Of a stretch of 64,000 nucleotides of DNA, positions 1 through 8,593 are shown piece by piece. The notes beneath the pieces were generated by a model. The model was given only the letters and a program-made list of their open reading frames with translations. It had not been told where the DNA came from and did no database searches. Source of the DNA: Streptomyces antarcticus. Lineage in GTDB: Bacteria > Actinomycetota > Actinomycetes > Streptomycetales > Streptomycetaceae. Within the stretch, counting starts at the first letter, position 1, and every line of letters begins with the position of its first letter. The position numbers and the translations under genes were made by a program. The stretch is taken from contig NZ_JAPNLM010000001.1 in NCBI RefSeq assembly GCF_026627255.1, positions 713,350-777,349 on the forward strand, in the 5' to 3' direction.

Positions 1-1054
1 TCTGCTGCACCGCCAGGACCACGAGGAGGACCATGGCCGCGATGAACGGCCCCTGGGTCACCAGCGCCACGACCACCGCGAGGGCGCCGGAGATGACCGC
101 GCCGACGAGCGGGATGAAGGCGAACAGGAAGATGAAGACGGCGAGCGGTACGGCCATCGTCACGTCGAGGAAGTACAGCCCGAGGCCGATGAAGATGGCG
201 TCGATGAGCGCGACGAGGACGGTGCCGCGGACGTACGCGGTCAGCGTGCGCCAGGCGCGCGGGCCGGCGCCGGCCACACCGGGGCGGGCCGGAGCGGGGA
301 CGAGGCCCAGCGCCCAGGTCCAGATCCGCTTGCCGTCGTAGAGCAGGAAGAGCGTCGAGAACATCGCGAGCAGCATGCCGGTCAGGACCTCGACGAGCAC
401 CGTCACGCCCTGCAGCCCGGCGGTGGTGATCTCCTCGGTGTTGGTGCCGATGGTCTCGCTGAGGTTCTTCGCGATGTCGTTGATCTGCTTCTCGGTCACG
501 TGGAACGGACTGTCCAGTGCCCAGAGCTTGAGTTCGTTGATGCCGTCGCGGACCCGGTCGGAGAGGTCGTCGAGGTTGTCCATCACCTGCCAGACCACGA
601 ACCAGCCGACGAGCCCGATGACGACGAAGCCGAGGATCGCGGTGACGGCGGTGGCCAGGCCCCGGGGCAGGCCGAGGCGGCGCAGCCGGACCACGAAGGG
701 CTGGAGCATCGCCGTGACGAGGAGGGCCGCGGCGAAGGCCAGGACGACCAGCCGGACTTCGCTGATCACCTTCATCAGCACCCAGAGCATCCCGGCGAGG
801 AGCAGCAGCCGCCAGCTGACCTCGGCGGCGACCCGTACGCCCCACGGGACCACGGTCACCGGGTCGGGGCGTTCGGGGGCGGACCGCGTGACGGCGTGCC
901 CGTGCGCCTCGGTCCGGGGCGGGGCGGACGCGGCGGAGCGCGGCAGGTCGCCCCGGGTTTCGGCCTCCACCTCGGCGCGCCGCTCGTCGAGCGCCGCCTC
1001 CATCCGGTTCAGCCTGTTCCCGAGCCGGCCGAGCCAGCCTGCCCACTTCGACAT
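1..1054 (-). CDS. AI-2E family transporter (DUF20), C-terminus cut by window edge
   Basis: This is a polytopic membrane protein of the AI-2E/DUF20 permease family, a group linked to small-molecule or ion efflux whose substrate cannot be told here. Reading leftward from ATG at 1054, no stop occurs before the window edge, so about 351 residues are visible and the C-terminus is missing. A charged cytoplasmic head of about 75 residues precedes the first membrane segment near residue 80. Several more hydrophobic segments follow, with the family's soluble central stretch around residues 160-215. A GAGG-type ribosome site lies just before the start. It stands apart from the transglycosylase, which ends with its own terminator hairpin. 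Confidence 0.85.
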   Translation of the reverse strand, partial: MSKWAGWLGRLGNRLNRMEAALDERRAEVEAETRGDLPRSAASAPPRTEAHGHAVTRSAPERPDPVTVVPWGVRVAAEVSWRLLLLAGMLWVLMKVISEVRLVVLAFAAALLVTAMLQPFVVRLRRLGLPRGLATAVTAILGFVVIGLVGWFVVWQVMDNLDDLSDRVRDGINELKLWALDSPFHVTEKQINDIAKNLSETIGTNTEEITTAGLQGVTVLVEVLTGMLLAMFSTLFLLYDGKRIWTWALGLVPAPARPGVAGAGPRAWRTLTAYVRGTVLVALIDAIFIGLGLYFLDVTMAVPLAVFIFLFAFIPLVGAVISGALAVVVALVTQGPFIAAMVLLVVLAVQQ

Positions 1055-1103
1055 GTCGTTCCTCTCCCCGCCCCACTGGTCACAGACATCCGACCGTACA
1101 CGC

Positions 1104-1140
1104 GGGAAGCCCCGCACCGTCGGACGGTGCGGGGCTTCCC
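1104..1140 (-). terminator. Hairpin terminator after the transglycosylase gene
   Basis: An 18-base arm at 1104-1121 is exactly complementary to 1123-1140. It lies 29 bases beyond the stop of the leftward transglycosylase gene and ahead of the leftward transporter. There is no U-tract, as is usual for Streptomyces terminators. Confidence 0.8.
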
Positions 1141-1168
1141 GGGACTGGGTGGGGCTCGGTGGCCGCGC

Positions 1169-1900
1169 CTAGTACCAGCCGTTCGCCTGGTGGAAGGTCC
1201 AGGCCTGGCAGGGGCCGCCGTAGCGGTCCTCCATGTAGTTCAGGCCCCACTTGATCTGCGTGGCGGGGTTGGTGCGCCAGTCGGCACCGGCCGAGGCCAT
1301 CTTCGAGCCCGGGAGCGCCTGGACCAGACCGTAGGCGCCCGAGGACGAGTTGACGGCCTTGTAGTTCCAGGTGGATTCCTGGTTGATGATCTTCGAGAAG
1401 CACTGGAACTGGTTCGCCGGGACCATCTGCTGCGCGATGGCCTTGACCTGGGCGACCGTGTACGAGCTCTGCGGCGCGAAGTCGCCGGCGTCGCGGGCGG
1501 CGGAGCGGCTGGCGACCTGCTCCTTCTCCTCGCGTTCCTTCTTCTCCCTGGCCTCGGCTTCGGCCTTCGCCTTCGCCGCCTTCTCCGCCTCGGCCTTCTC
1601 CGCTTCCGCCTTCTTGGTCTTGGCGGTCTCGGCGGCCTGGATCCGCGCCGATTCCTCGGCCGAGCGCTTGGCGTCGGTGTCGGCGGCGTGGACGATGGCG
1701 TCGGCCTGCTGCGTCAGGGACGCGCTCTGGACCTGTGCCTGGTCGCCGACCGGGATGTCTGTGAGGAGAGTCGCGCCCGACGCGGTCGTCTCGAGATCGT
1801 TCGTGGTGGGGTCGCCTGCGGCAACTCCCACGACTGCGCCCACGGTGGTGACCGCGGTGGCCGAAGCCACTGCGAACCCCCGGACCGAGATCCGACTCAC
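1169..1900 (-). CDS. Secreted lytic transglycosylase (SLT domain)
   Basis: The predicted 243-residue exported protein cleaves peptidoglycan glycan strands at the cell surface. I chose GTG at 1900 because AAGGA sits about 8 bases upstream and it begins directly with a signal peptide (residues 1-28). A longer reading from 2158 would put the signal peptide internally. Residues about 60-130 are Ala/Glu/Lys-rich and probably coiled coil. The last 90 residues form an SLT-like fold with the catalytic Glu in NQESTWN, followed by GAYGLVQALPGSKMA and a C-terminal tryptophan. The same layout is common in Streptomyces wall hydrolases linked to growth and spore germination. It stands alone, with a long leader and its own terminator. 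Confidence 0.88.
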   Translation of the reverse strand: MSRISVRGFAVASATAVTTVGAVVGVAAGDPTTNDLETTASGATLLTDIPVGDQAQVQSASLTQQADAIVHAADTDAKRSAEESARIQAAETAKTKKAEAEKAEAEKAAKAKAEAEAREKKEREEKEQVASRSAARDAGDFAPQSSYTVAQVKAIAQQMVPANQFQCFSKIINQESTWNYKAVNSSSGAYGLVQALPGSKMASAGADWRTNPATQIKWGLNYMEDRYGGPCQAWTFHQANGWY

Positions 1901-2321
1901 ATGATGTCCTTCCAGCAGCGTCCGCAGGACCGGGCGGGCGCAAGAGTGCCCCTCGACACTGGCCTCCGTGGTGCATCGGTCGCTGGAGACGCTGGCCCGT
2001 GGGCAACTCCCCTGCGGGGGCTGCCATGTGGATCCGGGCGGCATACGGCATCGAATGTGGAGTTGTGGTGCTGCGCGTACCTCACGGGAGATACAGGTGT
2101 GCCGTATGCGGGGCCTGACGGAAACCAGACTCTGCCGGACCGCGGCGGCGCAGGGCAATTCTCCACTGCGTGGGAAAGGTCACACCTGGCATGTCACCGT
2201 TGTTTTGGCCAAAGGGCTGTGCAGCGCGACGCCGCCCGGCTAGGCTCCTCGGCCTTTGCCGGGCGGCGTCAACTCGCCTTCCCGCTATGGGGTTTTTGAC
2301 CCTTTCGGTCGCCCTCCGGGG
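1901..2321. other. Intergenic region: long leader of the transglycosylase gene
   Basis: This 421-base gap separates the phoH-like stop from the transglycosylase start. It holds the hairpin at 2228-2270 and a short palindrome, TTTTGGCCAAA, near 2204-2214. Cell-wall hydrolase genes in Streptomyces often have long regulated leaders. I looked for a c-di-AMP (ydaO-type) riboswitch core and did not recognise one, so no RNA element is called. Confidence 0.4.
2228..2270 (-). terminator. Terminator after the PhoH gene
   Basis: A perfect 13-base stem (2228-2240 paired with 2258-2270) with a 17-base loop lies about 50 bases past the stop of the leftward PhoH gene. Confidence 0.7.
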
Positions 2322-3635
2322 TCAGAGGGTCTCGAGCATCTCGGTGACCAGCGCAGCGATCGGGGACCGCTCGGAACGAGTCAGCGTGATGTGCGCGAAG
2401 AGCGGATGCCCCTTCAGCTTCTCGACCACGGCGACCACTCCGTCGTACCGGCCGACCCTGAGGTTGTCCCGCTGGGCCACGTCGTGGGTCAGAACCACCC
2501 GCGAATTGGCCCCGATCCGGGACAGGACGGTCAGCAGGACGTTGCGCTCCAGCGACTGCGCCTCGTCCACGATCACGAACGCGTCGTGCAGCGAGCGGCC
2601 GCGGATGTGCGTGAGCGGCAGGACCTCCAGCATCCCCCGGTTCAGCACCTCCTCGATGACCTCGCGCCCGGCCACGGCCGAGAGGGTGTCGAAGACCGCC
2701 TGGGCCCAGGGGCTCATCTTCTCGGACGCGTCCCCGGGCAGGTAGCCGAGCTCCTGCCCGCCGACCGCGTACAGCGGCCGGAAGACCATCACCTTCTGAT
2801 GCTGCCTCCGTTCCAGCACGGCCTCCAGGCCCGCGCACAGCGCCAGTGCCGACTTGCCGGTGCCGGCCCGGCCGCCCATCGAGAGGATCCCGATCTCCGG
2901 GTCGAGGAGCAGGTCGAGCGCGATCCGCTGCTCGGCGCTGCGGCCGTGCAGCCCGAAGGCCTCGCGGTCGCCCCGTACGAGCTTCACGTTCCCGTCCGCC
3001 GTGACGCGGCCCAGCGCCTTGCCGCGCTCGGACTGGAGGACCAGCCCCGTGTGCACGGGCATGTCCGCCGCCTCGGGGACGTAGAGCCGCTCCTCCGAGA
3101 AGAGGAGGTCCACCTGCTCCCCGGACAGGGCGAGCTCGCTCATCCCCGTCCAGCCGGCATCGGTGATCGCGAGCTCCGCGCGGTACTCCTCGGCGATCAG
3201 CCCCACCGAGGAGGCCTTGATGCGCAGCGGGAGATCCTTCGACACGACCGTGACGTCGAACCCCTCGGCCTGGAGGTTGCGGGCGACGGCGAGGATCCGC
3301 GAGTCGTTGTCCCCCAACCGGAAGCCGGCGGGCAGGACGCTCGGGTCGGAGTGGTTGAGCTCGACACGCAGGGTGCCGCCCAGATCGCCCAGCGGGATGG
3401 GAGCGTCGAGACGTCCGTACCGGACCCGGAAGTCGTCGAGCAGGCGGAGGGCCTGGCGCGCGAAGTAGCCGAGTTCGGGATGGTGCCTCTTTGCCTCCAG
3501 CTCGGTGATCACCACGATCGGGAGCACGACCTCGTGCTCGTCGAAGCGGGAGATCGCGTTGGGGTCTGCCAGCAGGACGCTGGTGTCGAGGACATAGGTG
3601 CGCCTGTCGGGCAGGCGGCGCTTCGTGCTGGTCAC
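2322..3635 (-). CDS. PhoH family PIN-domain ATPase
   Basis: This is a two-domain protein of 437 residues. The N-terminal PIN nuclease-like domain begins at [11 protein letters not shown] (about residues 14-24) and carries further acidic residues. The C-terminal PhoH P-loop ATPase has Walker [11 protein letters not shown] near residue 255 and Walker [12 protein letters not shown]-PhoH proteins are reported to couple ATP-driven RNA unwinding with RNA cleavage. The open frame extends upstream to 3869, but alignment with remembered Streptomyces homologues puts the start at VTSTKRR, a GTG at 3635. The 335 bases upstream appear untranslated. The gene is single, with a terminator hairpin after it. 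Confidence 0.9.
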   Translation of the reverse strand: MTSTKRRLPDRRTYVLDTSVLLADPNAISRFDEHEVVLPIVVITELEAKRHHPELGYFARQALRLLDDFRVRYGRLDAPIPLGDLGGTLRVELNHSDPSVLPAGFRLGDNDSRILAVARNLQAEGFDVTVVSKDLPLRIKASSVGLIAEEYRAELAITDAGWTGMSELALSGEQVDLLFSEERLYVPEAADMPVHTGLVLQSERGKALGRVTADGNVKLVRGDREAFGLHGRSAEQRIALDLLLDPEIGILSMGGRAGTGKSALALCAGLEAVLERRQHQKVMVFRPLYAVGGQELGYLPGDASEKMSPWAQAVFDTLSAVAGREVIEEVLNRGMLEVLPLTHIRGRSLHDAFVIVDEAQSLERNVLLTVLSRIGANSRVVLTHDVAQRDNLRVGRYDGVVAVVEKLKGHPLFAHITLTRSERSPIAALVTEMLETL

Positions 3636-3970
3636 CACGGAAGGACGTACCCCCTCGGAAGAGGTCGGGCCATGAAGACCGGACCGGTCATCGGCACCCA
3701 TGCCAGGGCCGATTTCCGGCCCTCCCGTCCGACCGTGCGAACCGCACGCGCGTCCTGGTGCAAAGGGCCTCCCGGGCGGACGACCCCATGCCGTCCGCTG
3801 AGACTCGACACCCGTGGATCGGGCATCGACCTGGAAGGGATATTCCCCGAACAAGCCAGGCCATGCCATGGCATATGACGGACGCTCGGTGAATCCCTGG
3901 TGAAGGCTTCGCGGGAAGGGCGTGTCGGGGCCGGGAATGCGCCGAGGGGGTGTCGGCCATCCCGGTTACA
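3636..3970. other. Intergenic region upstream of the PhoH gene
   Basis: The 335 bases hold the presumed promoter and leader of the leftward PhoH gene. A 12-base perfect palindrome ATGCCATGGCAT lies at 3863-3874. I see no convincing conserved RNA structure or additional gene. Confidence 0.35.
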
Positions 3971-4732
3971 TCAGGTCCCGTACCGCCGGTGACGGGCGGC
4001 GTAGTCGCGCAGGGCCCGGAGGAAGTCGACCTTGCGGAAGGCCGGCCAGAAGACCTCGCAGAAGTAGTACTCCGAATGCGCGCTCTGCCAGAGCATGAAT
4101 CCGGACAGCCGCTGCTCGCCGCTGGTGCGGATCACGAGGTCCGGGTCGGGCTGGCCGCGCGTGTAGAGGTGCTCGGCGATGTGGTCGATGTCCAGGATCT
4201 CGGCGAGCTGCTCGAAGGAGGTGCCCTTCTGCGCGTGCTCCAGGAGCAGCGAGCGGACCGCGTCGGCGATCTCCTGGCGGCCGCCGTAGCCGACGGCGAC
4301 GTTGACCGTTATGCCGTTGACGTCGTGGGTGGCCTGCTCGGCCTCCTTGAGGACCGTCTGGGTCTGGCCGGGCAGGATGTCCAGGTTGCCGACGTGGTGG
4401 ACGCGCCAGCGGCCGTCCGCGGCGAGGCCCCGCACGGTGTTCTCGATGATGTTGAGCAGCGGGCGGAGCTCGACCTCCGGCCGGTCCAGGTTGTCCGTGG
4501 AGAGCATCCACAGGGTGACGACCTCGACGTCCGTCTCCGTGCACCAGCCGAGCATCTCGGAGATCTTGTCGGCTCCGGCCTGGTGGCCCTGCTCCGTCGT
4601 GCCTCCGGACGCCTTCGCCCAGCGCCTGTTCCCGTCCAGGATGACGCCGATGTGCTTGGGCGCCGCGTCATGGTCGAGTCGGCCTTCCACCCGGCGTGCG
4701 TAGAGCCTGTACACCAGGTCGCGCAGCTTCAC
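3971..4732 (-). CDS. Isoprenyl transferase (cis-prenyltransferase, UppS family)
   Basis: The predicted enzyme condenses isopentenyl diphosphate onto an allylic diphosphate in cis configuration. The product may be the undecaprenyl carrier or a shorter Z-polyprenyl. The 253-residue sequence has the signature HIGVILDGNRRWAKA near residue 25, whose Asp binds the Mg-diphosphate. Toward the C-terminus, RTSGEQRLSGFMLWQ and the FCEVFWP motif complete the family pattern. GTG at 4732 is preferred, with GGAAG six bases upstream, over the longer frame from 4834. Streptomyces usually carries more than one such enzyme and I cannot say which this is. It diverges from the aldo/keto reductase gene. Confidence 0.88.
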   Translation of the reverse strand: MKLRDLVYRLYARRVEGRLDHDAAPKHIGVILDGNRRWAKASGGTTEQGHQAGADKISEMLGWCTETDVEVVTLWMLSTDNLDRPEVELRPLLNIIENTVRGLAADGRWRVHHVGNLDILPGQTQTVLKEAEQATHDVNGITVNVAVGYGGRQEIADAVRSLLLEHAQKGTSFEQLAEILDIDHIAEHLYTRGQPDPDLVIRTSGEQRLSGFMLWQSAHSEYYFCEVFWPAFRKVDFLRALRDYAARHRRYGT

Positions 4733-4857
4733 GATCTTCCAGCCCCTCCGTGCAATGCCCCCGTGCGAATTGCGGTCCCCCGAGTGCGCCACATTACTGC
4801 GAGGTGGGGAGGGGTACCCAACTCGGCCTGTCACAACTCCGTGATAGGGAGGACAAC

Positions 4858-5895
4858 GTGACTGATACCAATCCCTATCGGGCAGAGCCCTCTCGCTACG
4901 ACTCCATGGAGTACCGGCGCACCGGCCACAGCGGCCTCAAGCTCCCCGCGATCTCCCTCGGCCTCTGGCACAACTTCGGTGACGACAAGTCCCTGGAGTC
5001 CCAGCGGGCGATCCTGCGCCGGGCCTTCGACCTCGGCGTCACCCACTTCGACCTGGCGAACAACTACGGCCCGCCGCCCGGCTCGGCCGAGCTGAACTTC
5101 GGCAAGATCTTCGCGCAGGACTTCGCGTCCCTCCGCGAGGAGCTGGTGCTGTCGACCAAGGCCGGCTACCTGATGCACGCCGGCCCGTACGGCGAGTGGG
5201 GCAGCCGCAAGTACCTGCTCGGCTCGCTCGACGCCTCGCTGAAGCGGATGGGCGTCGACTACGTGGACGTCTTCTACTCGCACCGCTTCGACCCGGAGAC
5301 CCCCCTCGAAGAGACCATGGGCGCCCTGGCGTCCGCGGTCCGGCAGGGCAAGGCGCTGTACGTCGGCGTGTCCTCGTACACCGCGGAGCAGACGGCCGAG
5401 GCGGCCCGGATCCTGCGCGACATGGGCGTGCGGCCGCTGATCCACCAGCCCTCGTACTCCATGATCAACCGCTGGACGGAGGAGGACGGGCTGCTGGACA
5501 CCCTGGAGGAGGCCGGCATGGGCTGCATCTCCTTCGCGCCGCTCGCGCAGGGGCTGCTGACCGGCAAGTACCTGAAGGACATCCCGGAGGGCTCGCGGGC
5601 CACGCAGGGCAAGTCCCTCAACCCGGACCTGCTCTCCGACGACGTGGTGCGCCGGCTGAACGGCCTGAACGACATCGCGGCGCGGCGCGGCCAGTCGCTG
5701 GCGCAGCTGGCGCTGACGTGGGTGCTCCGCGACGAGCGCATGACCTCGGCCCTGATCGGGGCTTCGAGCGTGCGGCAGCTGGAGGAGAACGTGGCCGCAC
5801 TGGCCGGGGCCCCGCTCTCGGACGCGGAGCTCAAGGAGATCGATTCCTTCGCGGTGTCCACCCCCGGCGCCAACATCTGGGCCCAGCGCGGCTGA
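4858..5895 (+). CDS. Aldo/keto reductase (YghZ/MgrA-like)
   Basis: This is a predicted NADPH-dependent aldehyde/ketone reductase of 345 residues with the (beta/alpha)8 fold. It resembles the L-glyceraldehyde-3-phosphate reductase group, with GLWHNFGD near the N-terminus. The catalytic tetrad is visible as Asp in HFDLANNYGPPPGSAE, the Tyr in the same motif, Lys in STKAGY, and His in YSHRFDPETP. The GTG start at 4858 follows GGGAGG at proper spacing. It is divergently transcribed from the prenyltransferase across about 125 bases and ends in a strong hairpin at 5944-5979. The physiological substrate is unknown. Confidence 0.9.
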   Translation: MTDTNPYRAEPSRYDSMEYRRTGHSGLKLPAISLGLWHNFGDDKSLESQRAILRRAFDLGVTHFDLANNYGPPPGSAELNFGKIFAQDFASLREELVLSTKAGYLMHAGPYGEWGSRKYLLGSLDASLKRMGVDYVDVFYSHRFDPETPLEETMGALASAVRQGKALYVGVSSYTAEQTAEAARILRDMGVRPLIHQPSYSMINRWTEEDGLLDTLEEAGMGCISFAPLAQGLLTGKYLKDIPEGSRATQGKSLNPDLLSDDVVRRLNGLNDIAARRGQSLAQLALTWVLRDERMTSALIGASSVRQLEENVAALAGAPLSDAELKEIDSFAVSTPGANIWAQRG

Positions 5896-5943
5896 CCTGC
5901 GTTTTCGCCGGCGGCCGGGCCCTGGGGCGCGGAGAACAAAAAA

Positions 5944-5979
5944 CGGGCCGGTCCGTGGGGGGGGATACGGACCGGCCCG
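5944..5979. terminator. Bidirectional terminator
   Basis: A perfect 13-base stem (5944-5956 with 5967-5979) lies between the rightward aldo/keto reductase and the leftward prepilin peptidase. An A-run on the left side would read as a U-run for the leftward gene. Confidence 0.8.
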
Positions 5980-6038
5980 AGGGGGGGGTTCCACCATAAC
6001 CCTTCGTAAAGCGTGATGCGTGCATCACCGCGCCGTGA

Positions 6039-6998
6039 CTACGCTCCGAAACCACCCAGCAGCAATCCGGTGAGAGCTCCGGCCGCCATGAAGGGCCCGA
6101 ACGCGAAACCCTGCTTGCGGGTCGCGGAGCCCCGCAGGACAAGGGCGAGGCCGTACAGGGCCCCGTAGAGGAAGCCCAGGAAGGCCCCGGCGGCCCATAC
6201 CCCCCACCCGTACCACCCAAGAGCGACCCCCAGGGAGAGCGCCAGCTTGACGTCGCCGAAGCCCATGCCGGCGGGGTTGATCAGGAAGAGCACGAGGTAC
6301 GCCCCCGCGAGCGCGGCCCCGCCCAGCAGCGCGAGCCGCCAGGAGCCCGCGGCGCCGGGCAGCGCGGCGGCCGCCCCGAGCAGGGCCGCGGCGGCGGCGG
6401 CGAGCGGCAGGGTCAGTACGTCGGGCAGCCGGTGCACGGCCCGGTCGACCAGGGCGAGCAGCAGGACGGCGGGCGCGAGCCCGACGAACGCCCACGCCTC
6501 GGGCCGCCACCCGACGGCGGCCCCCACCACGGCGCACACGACCCCGCCCAGCACCCCGAGCGCAACCCCCCGCCGCCCGTACCGGTGCGGTACGGCGACT
6601 GCGGCCCCGACCCCGACCCCGGGCAGGACGGACGGCGCCTCCCCGGACGGGACGGCGGAACCGGGCCCGGGCGGGACGGCGGCTCCCGGCCCGGGCGGGA
6701 GGCCGTAGCCGGGCGGGACGGCGGCTCCCGGCCCGGGCGGGAGGCCGTAGCCGGGCGGGACGGCGGCTCCCGGCCCGGGCGCCGCGGGTGCCGCCGACGT
6801 CCCCGCCGGTTCTCCGGCCCGGCGGCGGCGCGGGGCGCAGCGGGCCGGGCCGAGCCAGCCGGCCAGCGGGTGCCCCTCCGGGCAGCGGTCCCGCCAGGGC
6901 TCCCCCGGCGCGACGGACAACCGGTACGCGGCGCGCGGCAGCAGCAGCCCGGCGACCAGCCCGTACGCGGCGGCAAGCACGATCACGACCACACCCAT
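6039..6998 (-). CDS. A24 family prepilin peptidase
   Basis: This is a polytopic aspartyl protease predicted to cleave type IV/Flp prepilin leaders. The 319-residue protein starts at ATG 6998; the longer open frame upstream is GC shadow. The C-terminal half carries the signature GMGFGDVKLALSLG with the GxGD catalytic aspartate, surrounded by at least five membrane segments. The N-terminal domain has only a weak cysteine remnant (DRCPEG). It is followed by a Pro/Gly/Ala-rich insertion, about residues 65-130, encoded by 42-base tandem repeats. The natural substrates are probably the Flp pilin at 17016-17261 and the TadE-like pseudopilins at 22.6-23.4 kb, although the gene is about 10 kb away. 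Confidence 0.85.
   Translation of the reverse strand: MGVVVIVLAAAYGLVAGLLLPRAAYRLSVAPGEPWRDRCPEGHPLAGWLGPARCAPRRRRAGEPAGTSAAPAAPGPGAAVPPGYGLPPGPGAAVPPGYGLPPGPGAAVPPGPGSAVPSGEAPSVLPGVGVGAAVAVPHRYGRRGVALGVLGGVVCAVVGAAVGWRPEAWAFVGLAPAVLLLALVDRAVHRLPDVLTLPLAAAAAALLGAAAALPGAAGSWRLALLGGAALAGAYLVLFLINPAGMGFGDVKLALSLGVALGWYGWGVWAAGAFLGFLYGALYGLALVLRGSATRKQGFAFGPFMAAGALTGLLLGGFGA
6669..6781. repeat. 42-bp tandem repeat inside the prepilin peptidase gene
   Basis: Two full copies (6669-6710, 6711-6752) and a partial third (6753-6781) are near identical. In frame they encode repeating PPGYGLPPGPGAAV. As 42 is a multiple of three, copy number can vary without breaking the frame. Confidence 0.9.
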
Positions 6999-7090
6999 CC
7001 GCCGAACGGTAGGCCCGCCCGCCCCACCCCCGCCAGGGGGCACCTCACCCGGCCCCGGCGGCACGTCTCCAGCCCCGGCGGCCCACCTCC

Positions 7091-7135
7091 AGCCCCGCCG
7101 GCGTTTGAGGCGCGGGGTCCGGGGCGGAGCCCCGG
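7091..7135. repeat. Dispersed intergenic repeat, copy A
   Basis: This 45-base GC-rich unit (AGCCCCGCCGGCGTTTGAGG... through ...GGAGCCCCGG) recurs at 31326-31370 with a single mismatch. The internal GGGGTCCGGGGCGGAGCCCC can fold on itself. I recognise it as a sequence very common between Streptomyces genes. Confidence 0.8.
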
Positions 7136-7220
7136 CAACGGCCCCGCACCCGCACCCGCACCCGCACCCGCGTACGGGACCGCACCACCGAACGGGACCG
7201 CGACCGCTTAGGGTGCCGCC

Positions 7221-7589
7221 ATGGCGACTTGGTACGACGGCCCGGCCACCCTCCGGGTCGCAGACGTGGTGGTCCCCCTGGAGATCGCCGCCTCCTACCG
7301 GGCCCGCACCCGCGGCCTGCTCGGGCGGGACGGCATCGAGGGGGCCCTGCTGCTGACTCCGGCGGCGAGCGTGCACACGTTCCGGATGCGGTTCCCGATC
7401 GACGTGGCCCACCTCGACCGGAAGCTGCGCGTGCTCGCCGTCGTCACGATGCGCCCCGGCCGCCTCGGGCTGCCCCGGCTCCGCTCCCGGCACGTCCTGG
7501 AGGCGGCGGCGGGCGCGATGGCGGGCTGGGGGCTGACGGCCGGTACCACCGTGAACGTGGACGTACCCGGGCGTCTCACGCCCGGCTAG
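7221..7589 (+). CDS. DUF192 domain protein
   Basis: This small 122-residue protein belongs to the DUF192 family, whose biochemical role is unsettled. The family core is visible: RTRGLLGRDGIEGALLL (residues 29-45), then HTFRMRFPIDVAHLD and the conserved VLEAAAGAMAGWG near the C-terminus. Some DUF192 proteins have export signals, but this one does not. It is divergent from the prepilin peptidase. In actinobacteria DUF192 genes are often found near tad loci, which suggests, without proof, a link to the pilus system of this window. Confidence 0.85.
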   Translation: MATWYDGPATLRVADVVVPLEIAASYRARTRGLLGRDGIEGALLLTPAASVHTFRMRFPIDVAHLDRKLRVLAVVTMRPGRLGLPRLRSRHVLEAAAGAMAGWGLTAGTTVNVDVPGRLTPG

Positions 7590-7648
7590 GCGGTGCACTC
7601 CCGCGGCGGTAGGTTGGGGCGGTTGAGCTGGGGTGGCAGGGGAGCGGC

Positions 7649-8266
7649 ATGACGGAGAACGCGCGCATCAAGGCGCTGGAGCAGATCATGCCGGCGACGC
7701 ACGGCGCCGACGAGGACATCGACTGGCCGGCGGCCGAGGCGGTGTGGGGTACCCGGTTCCCGGCGGACTTCATCGCCTTCATGGGCCGCTTCGGCGCGGG
7801 CTCCATCAACGGCGAGGCCAGCATCCTGCTGCCGCTGCCCAAGCCCGGACTCCAATGGGATACGGCCCAGATGGCCGAGGAGACCGACAACGCCCGGCAG
7901 GTCTGGGAGGCTGAGGGCGGCCGGTCCGCCTTCGACGTGGACCCGGAGGCGATCGTCGCCTGGGGCGTCACGGGCGGGTCCGACATCCTGTGCTGGCTCA
8001 CGTCCGACCCCGACCCGAACCAGTGGCCGGTCCTGGTGTGTGGGCGGCACACGGCCGACTCCTTCGCGGTGTACCCGTACGGCATGGCCGAATTCCTCTA
8101 CCGGCTCTGCTCGGACGAGTTCGACGTGAGCCCCGTCAGCATCACCTTCTGGGACGGCGGGCACCTCAGCTTCGTGCACTGGCGCAAGGCGCAGCGCCGG
8201 TGGCAGGAGGGCCGCAACCCGGAGACCGGCGAGCCCGACCCGTACGCGGGCGAGTTCGCCGACTGA
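7649..8266 (+). CDS. SMI1/KNR4 (SUKH) family protein
   Basis: This is a 205-residue cytoplasmic protein with the SUKH fold pattern, seen in WPAAEAVWGTRFPADFIAFMGRFGAGSI (about residues 28-55) and later FAVYPYGMAEFLYRL. Bacterial SUKH proteins are commonly immunity proteins for secreted polymorphic toxins. No toxin gene is adjacent, so it is either an orphan immunity gene or a housekeeping member of the family. The start at ATG 7649 follows GGGGAGCGGC. A terminator hairpin with a T-run lies about 80 bases downstream. Confidence 0.8.
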   Translation: MTENARIKALEQIMPATHGADEDIDWPAAEAVWGTRFPADFIAFMGRFGAGSINGEASILLPLPKPGLQWDTAQMAEETDNARQVWEAEGGRSAFDVDPEAIVAWGVTGGSDILCWLTSDPDPNQWPVLVCGRHTADSFAVYPYGMAEFLYRLCSDEFDVSPVSITFWDGGHLSFVHWRKAQRRWQEGRNPETGEPDPYAGEFAD

Positions 8267-8286
8267 CCGGCGCCGAGGCGAACCCT

Positions 8287-8331
8287 CGCGCCACCGCGCC
8301 ACCGCGCCACCGCGCCACCGCGCCACCGCGC
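8287..8331. repeat. Five tandem copies of a 9-bp unit
   Basis: CGCGCCACC is repeated five times without change between the SMI1-type gene and its terminator. It is a simple-sequence tract, with no spacer structure. Confidence 0.85.
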
Positions 8332-8346
8332 TCACTGCGCCCACCG

Positions 8347-8377
8347 AGCCCGTTCCGTGACCGAAAACGGGCTTTTC
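8347..8377 (+). terminator. Terminator after the SMI1/KNR4 gene
   Basis: AGCCCGTT pairs with AACGGGCT and the stem is followed by TTTT, giving a conventional intrinsic terminator. Confidence 0.75.
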
Positions 8378-8593
8378 GGCATGTCTACGCGCGTCCGAAT
8401 TGTTGATCACATATCGGAAAACACCAGCCGGAAAAGCCCCACTTGGAGCATTGACCACAAAGACGCCCCCAATGGAATCAACCACCCCTCCCTCAGGAGA
8501 GAATTCCGGCCAACGGGCCACGGAGGGACACCTCGACCCGGAGTAACTCATAAGTAGTAACGCGATCCAAAAGAAAACCAGGGGAATACACCC

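Larger units (their letters stand above)
8267..8593. other. Intergenic region with 9-bp repeats, terminator and SBP leader
   Basis: This gap holds five direct repeats of CGCGCCACC (8287-8331), the terminator at 8347-8377, and then about 200 bases of unusually AT-rich sequence leading to the solute-binding protein. The AT-rich part probably contains the promoter of that gene. I could not identify a sugar-repressor operator in it. Confidence 0.55.

Noticed and set aside
500-2299. Long open frame (599 codons) on the plus strand, and similar ones such as 12509-14230 and 52689-55091
   Set aside because: They run opposite clear genes, have Arg/Gly/Pro/Val-rich translations without domains, and reflect the scarcity of stop codons in high-GC DNA.
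1901-2321. c-di-AMP (ydaO-type) riboswitch upstream of the transglycosylase
   Set aside because: Such leaders occur before wall hydrolases in Streptomyces, but I could not find the conserved core motifs here; a covariance-model search would decide.
3863-3874. 12-base palindrome ATGCCATGGCAT upstream of the PhoH gene
   Set aside because: Single short palindrome with no repeat elsewhere in the window; could be chance.
8287-8331. Possible CRISPR or protein-binding array
   Set aside because: The units are 9 bases and contiguous with no spacers. The 20-bp repeats at 11304-11383 fail for the same reason.
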